A stretch of 64,000 nucleotides of DNA, from positions 172,705,988 to 172,769,987 of the forward strand of contig NC_091120.1 of the NCBI RefSeq assembly GCF_040183065.1, given 5' to 3'. Source of the stretch: Periplaneta americana. Its lineage: Eukaryota; Arthropoda; Insecta; Blattodea; Blattidae. Shown piece by piece: positions 1-14,512 of the stretch; the stretch's first letter is position 1; each line of letters opens with the position of its first letter. The notes under the pieces were generated by a model that saw only the letters and a list, made by a program, of their open reading frames with translations, searched no databases and was not told where the DNA came from. Made by a program: the position numbers and the translations under genes.

Positions 1-1449
1 CAATATTTTTTTAGTTATTTGTTATCTTGCAACAAGTCTAAGTTAGCAAAAGTATTTGGTCCAGGGATAATTCTTCATAATAAGTTACATTGCATAGCCA
101 TTTTTACTGATGGTCACTTTTTTTCTCCTGTCCTTTGGTTCGAGGCTCGACACAGCATGGTTACTAATGCTGGTACAGCTTGCTTACCTGTATTCTAGAG
201 TTTAGTACCGGTATATAATTATGTATTTTCTTGTATAACATCGATCAAGGTATAATTTTCTAAGAATACTGCTTTTGTATATCGGTATTACAAAAATGTT
301 CAGATACATTTTGCATATAAATCTGGGCTCTAGTCATATTGTTAAGATAAATACCCAAAAATAATAAATTTAATTATCTTGAATGTTATGAATACATTCA
401 TTCAGTCAGCTTTTGGTCATATTTGTTACTGCGTAAAAGCATACATGTACATTAAAAATTATGCGGAAAGAGTAACTATAAAATTATATAAAGGATAAAT
501 TAAGAATTTACTGAAAGATGCTCAGGAAATGAAAAATAATGGAAAACGCCACTGCTGAAGATGTGTAATCAGAGTACAAAAAACTATTTTTGTATTAATA
601 AGACTATTTTCACCTCATATTTTGTTATATATTTTAAGAACTCACTCTTCGTTGAAGAAGGATGATCTGACTTTAGAATAGTCGTAAGATATTATAAGCC
701 ATTTCTACTTAATTTTGTTTACAAATAAGAGAAACTTAAGTTCAGAACGTGATTATATTATATTTTCATAATAGAATTTATTGGTAAAGCAGATTTGATG
801 GCGTCAATATTGAAATAAACTGTAGCATTAATTGAGACTTCTATGGAATAACAACTTATCGTATGTTACATTGCTTTTCAGTTTCCAGCATATACTGAAT
901 CCTTACAGTCTCTCTCCTGACAAAATATTGTTTATCTCCAACAAACAAAGCGCCCTCTATAAACTTTCGAATATCGTTCTGCACAATGCAGTCATACTAG
1001 ATTTAAAATATTTGCGGCTTTGTATCTCAAATCCAAGAGTTTGTAATGAAGTTCTTGTTCCAGAGAATGCCTCAGTTTCAGTAATCATATTGTAGTTGAA
1101 CTATTACTTTAAGTATTGCAGTTCACGTGTAAATGGTTTCATTGTAAGTTGCCTTAATTGTTACGCAAATAATAATTAACAGACTACTTAAAATTTGTTA
1201 CCGGTACTGTTGTATGGAACAGAAGTAATACGATAAAATGTTGTTCCTGAAATACCAAAGAAATCGGTGAATTAACATTGTCTGTTATCAAAAAAATTTC
1301 TGCTTATTTTCTTATTTCGTTGTAACGAAATGTCATTATTAACTGTACAATTTTATTAAATTGACATTTCACTATATTATGTAATCAATGTATATTTGCA
1401 TCACCCCTCTCTTTTCAATTTGAAACACATCGAAGTGTTTCTTGCTCGA
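1..1449. other. no gene seen
   Basis: AT-rich sequence without a recognisable protein, RNA gene or flanked element. The single open frame here (832-1095) resembles nothing I recognise and has no compositional sign of coding. Confidence 0.6.
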
Positions 1450-1451
1450 TA

Positions 1452-1693
1452 ATTGAAGCGTCAGCTGGAACAACGTTATAAGTTATATTTGGTAAAGTTT
1501 ACAGGAGCTGACAAAATGTGTACACGTACAACGTTGTTCCAGGATAGCAAACCTTTGAGTGGACAAATTTCACGTATTACATTGATGGACAGTTTCAAAC
1601 CAAGGAGTATAGCAAGGTAACATGACTTATACACCGAAACATGCCGAATGAAGATTTTGTAACTTACAACGTTGTTCTAGCCGATGCTTCAAT
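1452..1693. mobile_element. MITE, TA-flanked (Tc1/mariner type)
   Basis: The left end ATTGAAGCGTCAGCTGGAAC recurs as an imperfect inverted copy at the right end; about 36 bp of terminal inverted repeat can be aligned with several mismatches. The 242-bp unit is flanked on both sides by TA (1450-1451 and 1694-1695), the target duplication of the Tc1/mariner superfamily. No coding capacity. The superfamily call is inferred from the TA flanks alone. Confidence 0.6.
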
Positions 1694-2011
1694 TACTTAC
1701 TACTACAGCAATTACTGTATAAATTTAACTACTGTCATAGGTTTAATTTACAACAACATCTAATTAAGAGTAGGTCTAATAGGCCTGTATGAGAATTTTC
1801 ATTAATTTCGAAACAAGCTTTCTCAGATTATAATATCAACATGAATATACTTCTCGTTTAAAAAGCTGAAGAAAGAGACAATCATCTTTGCCACTAATTG
1901 TTTAAAAAGAAATAATCAGATTGTATACATAGTTAGGATATAATATCAGTTGCTCTACAGTAATTTTATCGATTTTTACTGTGTAATCAGCTGGTTTTTT
2001 CAAAATGTCCA

Positions 2012-2088
<77 letters not shown>
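2012..2088. repeat. (TA)n microsatellite
   Basis: About 75 bp of nearly pure TA dinucleotide with one interruption (TAC). It lies in a 1.1-kb stretch (1696-2804) in which I see no gene or element. Confidence 0.95.
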
Positions 2089-2089
<1 letters not shown>

Positions 2090-2804
2090 TAGTTCTAATA
2101 ATTTTCTATGATTTCAGAGACGAAGTTTGGAAAAATTTGCCTCTGCAATGATGAATATTTTCAACTAATATTTAACATATTAGAACACTATCTTTTATTT
2201 TTGAAAAATTCATTTAGTAAATCTGTTGAAATTCTCTCAATTATATTTGCATAAGTTTCTAATTTGCTTCACATAATACTTTCGCTTAGATATTCTTTTA
2301 GATTCAAAGTACAGAAGTACTTAGCAATAATACAATAATACAACTTTGTCACTGATCAATCCTCTTCAGAGATACTATCATGAGAAATGTTTTAAATATA
2401 TTCCACAGATGTAAGTTACAGTCAAAATTTTTTTCATTTAAATATTTTAATTAGTTATATATTGAAAGGAGATTGTAAGCCATTATTTTTGGAAGCAATT
2501 CATTTTTTTCTTGTAAATAATGATACAAATGCAGTCAGTATTACAGTTCTAATGACGTAACGTTACACTATAATGTGGCTAACATTCAGAATAAGAATTC
2601 TTAAGTACCATAGCAACTCATAACTGTCGATGTAAGAAACTTAGGCAATGTATTTGCTACAATAAATTAACATACCAGTGTGCCATTGTAAAAATAATGT
2701 ACTTGAAAGCGATATGGAAATTATATTTGCTTGTAATTGTATGCCAATCAACATGTAATTTACTGTGATATAGAAATATATTAATTTTTATAAGAAAAAT
2801 TATT

Positions 2805-3189
2805 GGACTTTCTATTAAAATCTTCCTTTGCCATTGCTATCCTCCTTTTGCTTCCTGTTACTACTTATAGTACATCCCAAGGATTTGAAGCTGTCCACTT
2901 GCTCTACTGCCTCATTTAGAATTCGCAAGTTTATCTTCTGTATTTGTCTTCCTATGACCATGCTCTTAGTCTTATTTGCATTTATCTTCATTCCATACTG
3001 TTCACAGCTGTCATTTAGCTGTAGCAGCATATCTTTTCCTCTTCTGCTAACAACGTCATATCATCAACAAATCTTATGCACGTTATTCTTCTTTCTCCTA
3101 CTATCACTCCCATGTTCTGAAAACAGTTCTTTACTAAATCTTCCAAGTAGATGTTGAACAGGGTAGGTAATAAAGGACATCCTTGACGT

Positions 3190-3193
<4 letters not shown>
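2805..3193 (-). mobile_element. LINE fragment, family B (reverse transcriptase palm)
   Basis: Read on the minus strand this encodes a decayed piece of non-LTR reverse transcriptase. It includes the stretch after the catalytic FADD box (EQYGMKINANKTKSMVIGR, then DSFKSLGCTISS). The same peptides, better preserved, occur at 28696-29124. The LINE 5' side of the fragment (window right end, 3193) stops abruptly at an (ATT)n array. An RTE- or CR1-like clade is likely but not settled. Confidence 0.75.
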
Positions 3194-3244
<51 letters not shown>

Positions 3245-3252
3245 TAATTAAT

Positions 3253-3283
<31 letters not shown>

Positions 3284-3286
3284 TTA
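3194..3286. repeat. (ATT)n then (ATTT)n array
   Basis: Trinucleotide ATT repeats pass into TTAA and then ATTT tetranucleotide repeats. The array begins exactly where the LINE family B fragment is cut off. Confidence 0.9.
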
Positions 3287-3436
3287 TTTTTTGCCTTCTC
3301 CATTTGTAGATACGGAATGTTGTGAAATTGTAAGCATAGAGCATTTGGTTCGGGTCTGTGCTGGTAAAGTGTGTGCATGCATGCATAGGAAGCAGCGCTG
3401 TAAAGAGTGGAAATTTCAATCAATAACCTCCTGTGT

Positions 3437-4115
3437 CTCCTATTATGTCTCGTGGCGAGAATATTGTAAGAAATGGAAATATAAAAATTGGAAATTTATC
3501 TTTTGAAGAGGTGGGGAAGTTCAAATATCTTGGAGCAATAGTAACAAATATAAATGATACTCGGGAGGAAATTAAACACAGAATAAATATGGGAAATGCC
3601 TGTTATTATTCGGTTGAGAAGCTTTTATCATCCAGTCTGCTGTCAAAAAATCTGAAAGTTAGAATTTATAAAACAGTTATATTACCGGTTGTTCTTTATG
3701 GTTGTGAAACTTGGACTCTCACTTTGAGAGAGGAACATAGGTTAAGTGTGTTTGAGAATAAGGTGCTTAGGAAAATATTTGGGGCTAAGAGTGATGAAGT
3801 TACAGGAGAATGGAGAAAGTTACACAACACAGAACTGCACGGATTGTATTCTTCACCTGACATAATTAGGAACATTAAATCCAGACGTTTGAGATGGGCA
3901 GGGCATGTAGCACGTATGGGCGATTGGGAGGCCAGAGGGAAAAAGACCTTTAGGGAGGCCGAGACGTAGATGGGAAAATAATATTAAAATGGATTTGAGG
4001 TTGGTGGGATATGATGATAGAGAATGGGTTAATCTTGTTCAGGATAGGGACCAATGGCGGGCTTATGTGAGGGTGGCAATGAACCTCCGGGTTCCTTAAA
4101 AGCCAGTAAGTAAGT
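3437..4115 (+). mobile_element. LINE family A, 5'-truncated insertion with TSD
   Basis: A 679-bp 3' fragment of a non-LTR retrotransposon. It is bracketed by a perfect 12-bp direct repeat AACCTCCTGTGT at 3425-3436 and 4116-4127, the target-site duplication. The 3' end is AAGCCAGTAAGTAAGTA, a short tandem-repeat tail like those of RTE-type LINEs rather than a poly(A). The same 3' end occurs at 33866-33881 and, inverted, near 38639. Confidence 0.9.
3445..4099 (+). pseudogene. C-terminal part of LINE reverse transcriptase (family A)
   Basis: Encodes the post-palm region of a non-LTR reverse transcriptase, with SFEEVGKFKYLGAIVTN, then LYGCETWTLT and RLRWAGHVARMG. It is inactive. Compared with the copy at 33330-33866 about 26 bp are missing after the HVARMG motif (near 3922), which shifts the frame and gives a stop at 3967-3969. 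The original frame resumes and reaches the family stop codon at 4097-4099. The 5' truncation removed endonuclease and RT catalytic domains, so this copy could never have moved itself. Confidence 0.85.
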
Positions 4116-4639
4116 AACCTCCTGTGTAGTTCAATATATAAAACTTCTCTTACAGCAAAAATGCACATAATTATATTTTTATTTCATAATGTTTACTAAC
4201 CTGTGTTACATACATTCAAATTCTTTGATGATAGCATCTCTAAGTTCTAGTATTATAGCCATATAGGTTGGGCTTTTCAAACCTGCTTCCCGTGAAACAC
4301 GACATAGAAATTACTTTGGAGAACATTTCGATGCATCAATTTTATCATGTTCTTGTCCCGTTAGAACCAGGGATGTATTTCAGGTCTGGTGGGCCCTTGC
4401 GACACCAGGCACTATTTTTGGAGACCTGGTGGCACCAGGGCACTTTTCTGATTTTCATATTATCGTCAAATTTTGCATTGATAAAAAGTCGTTTCATTCA
4501 TATTTAAACAGTTTCATAGTGAAGTTTCTTTCTTATCAGGAAGTCGCTCCAATTTTGTTTTTTACGTAGCTATATGCAACTAACCAGAGCACTTTATTCT
4601 TCGTTTTATAAGTACACCACTGCACTGGTTAGAACCTTC

Positions 4640-4925
4640 GTTTTCATCATCATCATCAATGGCACGACAGCCCTTCATGGGCCCTGGCCTTCTTCAGAAG
4701 TTTTCGCCATTCCTCCCTATCCAATGCCAAACTTCTCTAATTTCAGATTCCATAACAAGATATTATTTACTGTGTGGGGCCGTCAACCCCACGCCCAACC
4801 CCCAACCTGGAGGACCAGGTCCCTCATTGATAACCCCAGGGACTGGGTTCCCATTTAGTTGCCTTTTACGACATGCAAGGGATACAGTGGGACAATTCTT
4901 TGAGCCCGGTCACCACACGGGAAAG
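4640..4925. repeat. interspersed repeat of unknown class
   Basis: Starts with a (CAT)n run and continues with a GC-rich segment (GGCACGACAGCCC, GGGCCCTGGCC, CCACGCCCAACCCCCAACC, GCCTTTTACGACATGCAAGG) unlike the AT-rich flanks. I recall similar text as a dispersed arthropod repeat, but no TSD or termini could be set. Its small frames (4574-4858, 4659-5042) are not credible genes. The rest of 4128-5290 shows nothing recognisable. Confidence 0.4.
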
Positions 4926-5836
4926 AACCTTCGTTTTAGCTTAGGAAATCTAGCATTTACAGTAGCAATCTTTTCTCTTCATTTTAAGAACAAATTAACT
5001 ATTTGTCTACTTGGCATTGGAACATCAGGATTCTCTCTCTAAATTACCTACATAGATTAGCCATAAGTTGGGTTTGACATATACATACACATAAAAATTC
5101 TTTGTTCTAGCATGAACTTTTCGGCTGACATTTTAATGGTCTAATAATCTAATTTAATGCACATAACTTTGAAATTACATTTGAAAGAACTAACATAATA
5201 AATAATGACGCATCTTTATCTTTAAGGTGCTTATTTATCACTTTACATTGCATACTGGACGACACGTCTTGATCTTTAAGACATCACGAGGGCCAGGATT
5301 CATATGCAAATGCATATATTTAAGGCTCTTTGAAAGCCATGCAAAAACAGTTTTATATACGTTTTGAACATCTGTGATTATGAATATGCAGAGTTAATAT
5401 TGCATATTTTGGGTGTTTTTGCATATATTGTAGCATATTTTCAGAATTTTGTTGTACAATTCAACATATATGCAAACTTTGATTTTTTTTTCAGTTTTTT
5501 TAGTATATTTTCTCTAAACAAACAAAGGTCTATTGTGTAAAATGTTCCAGAGATAAAATAGTCCCTCGATCGGATCTCCGGGTAGGGACTGCATTGAGAG
5601 AAACTAAAAACTATAACAAAGCACTGATTTGGAATACAAACAAAGGTCTATTGTAGGCTCATATAAAGTGTATTCACTATGCCGACAGCAATCAACTATG
5701 ATGCCGTTTTTCTCAATACGCACAAAACGTAACATAGACGTTTGTTCTCAGTTAAGATAAAAATATTCTTACTTGAGAGAGAAAGCTTAATAGTATCTGT
5801 CCAAGGACAATTATGTGTGGTTTGTGTGAATTCGCG

Positions 5837-5941
5837 ATGCCACCTACAAAATCATTGTTCCAGTGCACCCTGAAGCAATGGGTAACAAATAAAGAAGGCT
5901 AGAGGACAGATGGAACGACTGTGTTCTGCAATTTTTTGTGG

Positions 5942-5945
<4 letters not shown>
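5837..5945 (+). pseudogene. remnant of hAT transposase N-terminus
   Basis: Reading from ATG at 5837 gives MPPTKSLFQ..LKQWVTNKEG, a TAG stop, then RTDGTTVFCNFLW before a 30-bp poly(A) run. This parallels the start of the intact transposase nearby ([11 protein letters not shown].., then NKILFCNLC), including the FCN that opens the zinc finger. It is a nonsense-mutated, truncated relative. The similarity was judged by eye. Confidence 0.45.

Positions 5946-5970
<25 letters not shown>
5941..5970. repeat. poly(A) tract
   Basis: About 30 consecutive A immediately after the transposase remnant; it may be a replication-slippage tract or the scar of a retroposed insertion. Confidence 0.9.
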
Positions 5971-5972
<2 letters not shown>

Positions 5973-6021
5973 ATGTAAGTACCTATTTATTTAAATATTA
6001 TAATTTCATATTTATTATCAT

Positions 6022-8217
<2,196 letters not shown>

Positions 8218-9258
8218 ATTATCATCATACAGCTTTCAGGTAGTGGTTTCCCTCACAATATTATAATTTGTATTTTGATAGTCAAGAATGCAAAGGTTAT
8301 AATGTCATTCGAAGTACACAACAAGCATCGTGCTTTTTACCCATCATTTGTAAGAAGAGAAAATTCATAGTGAAACACGTGTTGTCAGCAAATGGCTGGA
8401 TACACTACGAAGATTGATTGAATATCATTCGAAAATGAGAAAGAAACTTGCACAAATGTGAAATTATTGAAATTGAATATGTTAAAATTTATCTTCTTGG
8501 CAACGTTCTTTTTTTCTCTAACGATTCATTTCAAATGTACAATACAGTACTAGAAACAAAATATGGGTCGACTCTTAGTCGAGAATCGCCTTTTATGTAG
8601 GCAAGAAGGTTTAAACATGTTCCCATATTGCCTAACTACAAGCACTGCACATGCGCATAGTGTTGTATCTGGAACAATTGTTACTAATACTTGATTTGTT
8701 AAATAAATTGATGTTGCATGTTTTTGCATATTTCTGGTTTGAGTTTTGCATATATCAGACTTTTTTTGTGCACATAAATCCTGGCCATACTTATCACGCT
8801 GCAAGATGAAGGCAACTATGGAACTAAACTGTGCAACATAACACAGAGATTATGTTGCCTAATGAGGTGTGACACCTGACTGCGATTCGGCCGAGACCCA
8901 AAGCAAACACCCAAGCAAAAAATATGTATTCGTTTGTTAACAGTGTTGCATGTTTTGTCTGAAATTTGACGTTTTCCTACAGATCAAAAACGCCGAATAT
9001 TGGATTAGTGTAGGCATAACATTCTGACGAAAATATTGATTAGCAATTGGATAGCTAAATATAAAATTGAGAAGTATGAAATGAAGGGAAAAGATCACAA
9101 ATGTATAGATATGGAAATAAAATTTGGAGCTCCCTTATTGTGGAAGTTTCGCTTCAATATACTGCGCATGTGCAGTAAATAAGAACCCCTGTATATATGC
9201 TACGAAATTGTTGTCTACACACAAGTGAACTCCCATCAAAGCTCGCCGAGACACAGAA

Positions 9259-9302
9259 GGCTCTGAGGATGGTGTCAAGTAGTACCGAAACAGCTGTAAG
9301 CA
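9259..9302 (+). ncRNA. hammerhead-like ribozyme motif
   Basis: Holds the core order CTGAGGA, a hairpin (GGT...ACC), then GAAAC. The A after GAA can pair with T9297, followed by A9298 as the cleavage-site position, and AGC (9299-9301) can pair with GCT (9260-9262) as stem I. One extra U follows CTGAGGA relative to the textbook core. The same arrangement with a different stem I occurs in the palindrome arms at 55985 and 54810. Tiny type-I hammerheads of this kind are known from Penelope-like retroelements; activity is not shown here. The rest of 8784-9897 shows no gene. Confidence 0.35.
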
Positions 9303-9897
9303 GCACATGCTTACATAATTAATACGAGTAAGATCGCCATTTAATCAATTATTTATATTCAAGTGTTAAAAGTACCGGTAGTGTACGAAAGATTCAACAT
9401 GGAATATCCAAATTTTAATTCCGTATCTGTACATTCGTTTTCCAGCTAGTCAAAGACATTACAACACTGCGTGAAGTGTGAGCGCCTTCCTAGAACGTCA
9501 TCTAAACTTCACAGTACATGAAGTGAAAAGTGCCCATCTCACATTGAAATTAAAATGTAATTGGCCAAATCTCCCAACTTTCTTACATTAGTATCTCCAC
9601 ATCAATTTTATCTTTAAAATTTATAATTTATTCAAACTATAACACGTCAGATTTTTTAAATAAATCAATTTTTTCACTTTTACTTTCTTTATGACTAATA
9701 TTACTGTAACTTATGAATCTTCGTTACGTACGTCGTATAGAATGACAAGTCAACTGTAGAGACACAATTTAAGGCGGTATCTCGATTCTATCAGTACAGA
9801 TTACTTTAAATCTGGCATTTCCAGTTCAGACGGACCGTGATTTTGCGTCACTTCATTAGGGGAATGCGTCACCTCGAGGGGTGTTATTATCTAGGGC

Positions 9898-10079
9898 ACA
9901 GTCTAGAATATACAGTCACGAAGCTCAATAGGTAGTAAATATGCAAACATTAGGTAGTTGCTCACCACTAGGATCGCTAATATCGGCTCATTACAGGCAA
10001 TGCAAAATAGTACCGGCACAGTCTATTGTTTCTAGCACCCTCTAAACTCAAGCTTCGTGACTGGTATATAGTAGACTGT
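9898..10079. mobile_element. 182-bp MITE with 10-bp TSD (Mutator-like?)
   Basis: The left end ACAGTCTAGAATATACAGTC and the inward-read right end ACAGTCTACTATATACCAGT share about 28 bp with a few changes and a 1-nt gap (both continue ..CACGAAGCT). It is flanked by a perfect 10-bp direct repeat TATCTAGGGC (9888-9897, 10080-10089). A TSD of 9-11 bp is typical of Mutator-like elements; the assignment is inferred from that length. Confidence 0.75.
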
Positions 10080-10089
10080 TATCTAGGGC

Positions 10090-12240
10090 TTGTATTGTGA
10101 TCGATAAGAGATCACACGTGCACAACAGCGCAAAGTTTTTAGTCCAATATAGCTACCGTAGTTGTAAGTTTTGCGTGTTTTATTTTTTGTGCACAATTAC
10201 GCCCTTTTTCGCATCAAAGAGCTCTATCCCGTTGCGTGTTAATATGTTTGATTGACTAATCGCTTGATTGATTTCATGAGGGCTGGATCCAGGATGGCCG
10301 TTTTGGCCCATTGCACGCTCATCTATATGCAATAATAAAACTCTCAAGTCAACATGAAACATTCAGATAGTACTAGCATCTCTCCAAAGATGTCACTGTG
10401 TTAGTAGCGCCTCTATAGCAAAACATTTGAACGACATGCTCAAGGTCTCATTGATGTTGTATGGATTGTATAACTTATAGGTGCAATTTAGTCAATGAAA
10501 GCAACGAACCTCGAGATCATGTTAGAAGTAAAATGTAAGTCAGAATTCGCAACAATTGATCGTGTCGTGAAACATTGGCCGTGCTTACGTCACCATGTCT
10601 AGTTCCATGTGACAGCTTTTGAAATAGGTTATGAACTACAAAGAAACCAAATTGTCTTCACTTAACTCTTGCCCCAATTAAGTGGCTCGTGTTATATAAA
10701 TGGAAGTACACACATGCACCAAATATTCTTCAATTTATTATAGTGGAGAAATATATTGGCTTTAATTTGAGAAGCAAATGTTTTTACGTAATGGAAAATG
10801 AATGTAGACCAACGAAATCATCTATGTCTTCCACTTACATACTATTGAATGTATTTGTGTAGCTTAGTAATTTACATTATAACGAGTTTGACAGAACACA
10901 TTAATTAATTTGAAAGTAAGTATAAACATATAACCAATGCACAATAATTTGGATTTTCTATTGAAAATAAATACAATTGTGCTGTCATCATTACTAAATA
11001 GTGAACATGTTGCTTAATTATTTTTATTATCATTGCGGTTATTTATTACCCTTTAAAGATACATAATTAGATAAAAGGAGGTTAAATGTGTTCCTCAAAT
11101 TATTTTATCTGAGTGTCTCCCATATTTCGCGAAATAATTATTCTGTTTTAGAGTATAAATGGTGTGCATGTTTGAGCCCCCTTTGAATGAATTATCAGCC
11201 TAATATGACAGAAATTATTTGTAATATATTAAGGGGAGTGATTAGTGATTAGGGATGAAAATCTGGTTTTTCATTTTGTGTAAAAAAAAATTTAAAAGCT
11301 TACTCTTTAAAGCGATAGTCTATATATATTGTGGGGGGTATCTCTGCACATAAGCACATTAAACGGTCTCTTTAAATATATCGGCGCAAGCAATTCACAC
11401 ATCCCTTTTTTTCTTAAATGCAGTTTTCCGTAAGTTAAGATTTTTCACACTTAAGTGCATATTTTTCTGAAACTACTGAATCAATTTGCATGAAATTTGT
11501 TCAGTGGTTTCTGTAGCCTATGTTCTACAAACTAGACCTAGGGGTTTGTGAATATCACATCATAACATGAGGAAAAAGTATATATGCATTGAAAAAATGG
11601 TAGACATTTTTAATCAAAGTATAATATTTTTTTCTGTTTCACTAAAGTTGAAATATTTAACTAAATATAGGTTTAGAATTTACAATAATCATTACTTAAC
11701 AACTTTAAAAAATACAAGGTATATGAGTGAAAATTGTAGCAAGTAATGTGCACGTAAAGTATGAAGTACATTTAGCAAAGTGGGAAAAACAGGTTATCAG
11801 GGCCTTTCCTTTGCACTTTTATAAGAAACTAATTAGTTGTCTTTACACCAATGAATTCAGAATGATTTATTGTATAACCTTGGCAATTTTTATTCCATTC
11901 TGAAAACTAAAAGCCTAGATATATTAAACTAAACTTTTCTACTGAAATATTTTCATCGTACAGGGATTAGTACCCGGTCCTCTTAAAAATACATAGTTTT
12001 CTTCTTGCTTACTGTCTTTATTTATTTTAGTGTCTTTAACGCAAGAACACTAGAATTAAGGCCATTATCAAAAGTTCAGCTCCTGTCTTTACATAAAATT
12101 CTTAAGAGCAGTTCGATATGCTTTCAGTCTATAATGCTGCCAGTTTCTTTTGGTACCTATATTGGCTAATATTAATACCCACATTTTTACTACCGTTGCC
12201 TACACTAGAGTATAATGGCGTAGGCAACGGTACTACTTAA
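10090..12240. other. no gene seen; one hairpin
   Basis: AT-rich DNA without recognisable coding or flanked elements. A 12-bp perfect inverted repeat (ACCGTTGCCTAC and its complement) with a 17-nt loop lies at about 12192-12232, just before an (AT)n run. Confidence 0.6.
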
Positions 12241-12248
12241 AAGTCAAG

Positions 12249-12294
<46 letters not shown>
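12249..12294. repeat. (AT)n microsatellite
   Basis: About 23 uninterrupted AT dinucleotides. Confidence 0.95.
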
Positions 12295-12300
<6 letters not shown>

Positions 12301-12859
12301 CTGAAACACAATATGTCAAAGTGATATTTTCTTCACAACTATGTCTTGATCCGCGATTTTACACGCATTTGGTTGTGCATGTGAATAAATGTTTCCATAG
12401 AAAATTATATTACGTACACATTATTATGAGAGAGTCTACTTTTACTTATATTTTCTACCTGCCTGAAGTTCAGTTGAGATTTATCATGAAAGAGGAATTT
12501 TATTTCGTAACAATTTTGTTAGTATAAAAATCGTAATGATTTTAGTACCTGATTCATATAAATTTGGTAACCTCACTCTTCTCCATTTTTATGATGTATG
12601 GGTACCACTAACGTTGACGACATGCAGAAAGAACATTTCCACTATATAGATCTTTCTTCTTCAGCAACGGATGTAGAGATTCCACTGGATAAAAATTCAT
12701 AATGACTTTTATTGAGTACTGTACCAGCAGAGAATAGATTGAATTCAGCTGTTCTATTATAATTAATTTAATTTCCAATTTGTTGTAGTGAACATTTTAG
12801 TGAAACTCGTACATTTTTGCTTCCGAAAACGTACTGGGTTCTAATAATGATAGTGGTGA

Positions 12860-12872
12860 TGATGATAATGAT

Positions 12873-12939
<67 letters not shown>

Positions 12940-13028
12940 GACAGTTTCCAAACTATGTGAGAAGTATGAAACCTTAGATTTTTATTTATCATATCCTTCC
13001 CATCAATAAAAACATTCTGGAAAAATAT

Positions 13029-13127
<99 letters not shown>

Positions 13128-13345
13128 TTTTCTAATGTCAGGCACTTAGCCTAAATATAACCACATTATAAAAAAGAATATGAAAATAAAAGAAACACGG
13201 AAATAGAACAACAACAAAATCAATTATTACAATAGACTCGTGAGGTCCCTCGCTTCCTAGTAACGGTCACGTCTTGTGGAAAAATATTGGACTACAAGAA
13301 GACAAAAATGACATTATTGTTAGATGAGAATTGGATAATAAAAAC

Positions 13346-13393
<48 letters not shown>

Positions 13394-13611
13394 TTTTCTA
13401 ATGTCAGGCACTTGGCCCAAATATAACCACATTATAAAAAAGAATATGAAAATAAAAGAAACACGGAAATAGAACAACAACAAAATCAATTATTACAATA
13501 GACTCGTGAGGTCCCTCGCTTCCTAGTAACGGTCACGTCTTGTGGAAAAATATTGGACTACAAGAAGACAAAAATGACATTATTGTTAGATGAGAATTGG
13601 ATAATAAAAAT

Positions 13612-13647
<36 letters not shown>

Positions 13648-13880
13648 TTTCAATTTGTTTATTTATCGTTAATCTTGTCTGAATATGGCGGATTTGATGT
13701 ATTCCAGATCAAATCCGTCATTCCAATATCAAATACAAATATAACATATAGTTGAACTAGTACTATGAACTTCTTAATAATAACAACTCTGCTAATAACA
13801 GTTTAGTACTACTTAATACTGTATATCTACTATACTATACTATACCATATTATACTATACTGTACTACGTATATGAATAC

Positions 13881-13934
<54 letters not shown>

Positions 13935-13981
13935 TATTATTATTATTATTATTGTTATTATTATTATTGTTATTATTGTTA

Positions 13982-14022
<41 letters not shown>

Positions 14023-14204
14023 TTTGTTATTATTGATAGCTTTTCTTTTCTGAACTGTGTGAGAAGTATGAAATCTTTGATTTTATTTATCATGTCTTTC
14101 CCACCAATAAAAACATTCTAGAAAAATACTGGACTATAAAAAGACAAATGGCTTCATTTTTAGATAGATGAAAATTGGACAATAAAAAAAAATATTGTAA
14201 TAAC

Positions 14205-14259
<55 letters not shown>

Positions 14260-14436
14260 TAATAATAATAATAAATGCCATATTTCCTTTTCTAAACTGT
14301 CTTCTCTGTGAGAAATATGAAATCTTAAAGAAATATATTTATGATATCCTCCCACAAATAAAAATCATTCTGGGAAAACAGTGGACTGTTAGAAGACAAG
14401 TGCCTTCATTTTCAGATTGGCAGATGAAAATTGGAC

Positions 14437-14510
<74 letters not shown>

Positions 14511-14512
14511 AT
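12860..14512. repeat. higher-order repeat of (AAT)n / (ATTT)n and spacer modules
   Basis: (AAT)n arrays lie at 12870-12937, 13879-13932 (continuing as ATT, so self-complementary), 14207-14273 and 14438-14510, with (ATTT)n at 13021-13131, 13347-13395 and 13609-13650. Diverged copies of the same spacer separate them: GTGAGAAGTATGAAA..., then CCAATAAAAACATTCT.GAAAAATA, TGGACTA.AAGAAGACAAA and GATGAAAATTGGACAATAA. At least four spacer copies can be aligned. The predicted peptides are runs of Ile or Asn and are not genes. Confidence 0.85.
13021..13615. repeat. 265-bp tandem duplication including (ATTT)n
   Basis: The block beginning TCTAATGTCAGGCACTTAGC at 13131 recurs at 13396 with only a few changes. 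Both copies run through CACGGAAATAGAACAACAAC, GACTCGTGAGGTCCCTCGC and GATGAGAATTGGATAATAAA into another (ATTT)n array. It is a recent duplication, probably by unequal exchange at the tetranucleotide arrays. Confidence 0.85.

Noticed and set aside
3433..4115. Bacterial or viral contamination as origin of the window
   Set aside because: LINE, SINE, hAT and microsatellite content with AT-rich spacers throughout is typical of insect nuclear DNA.
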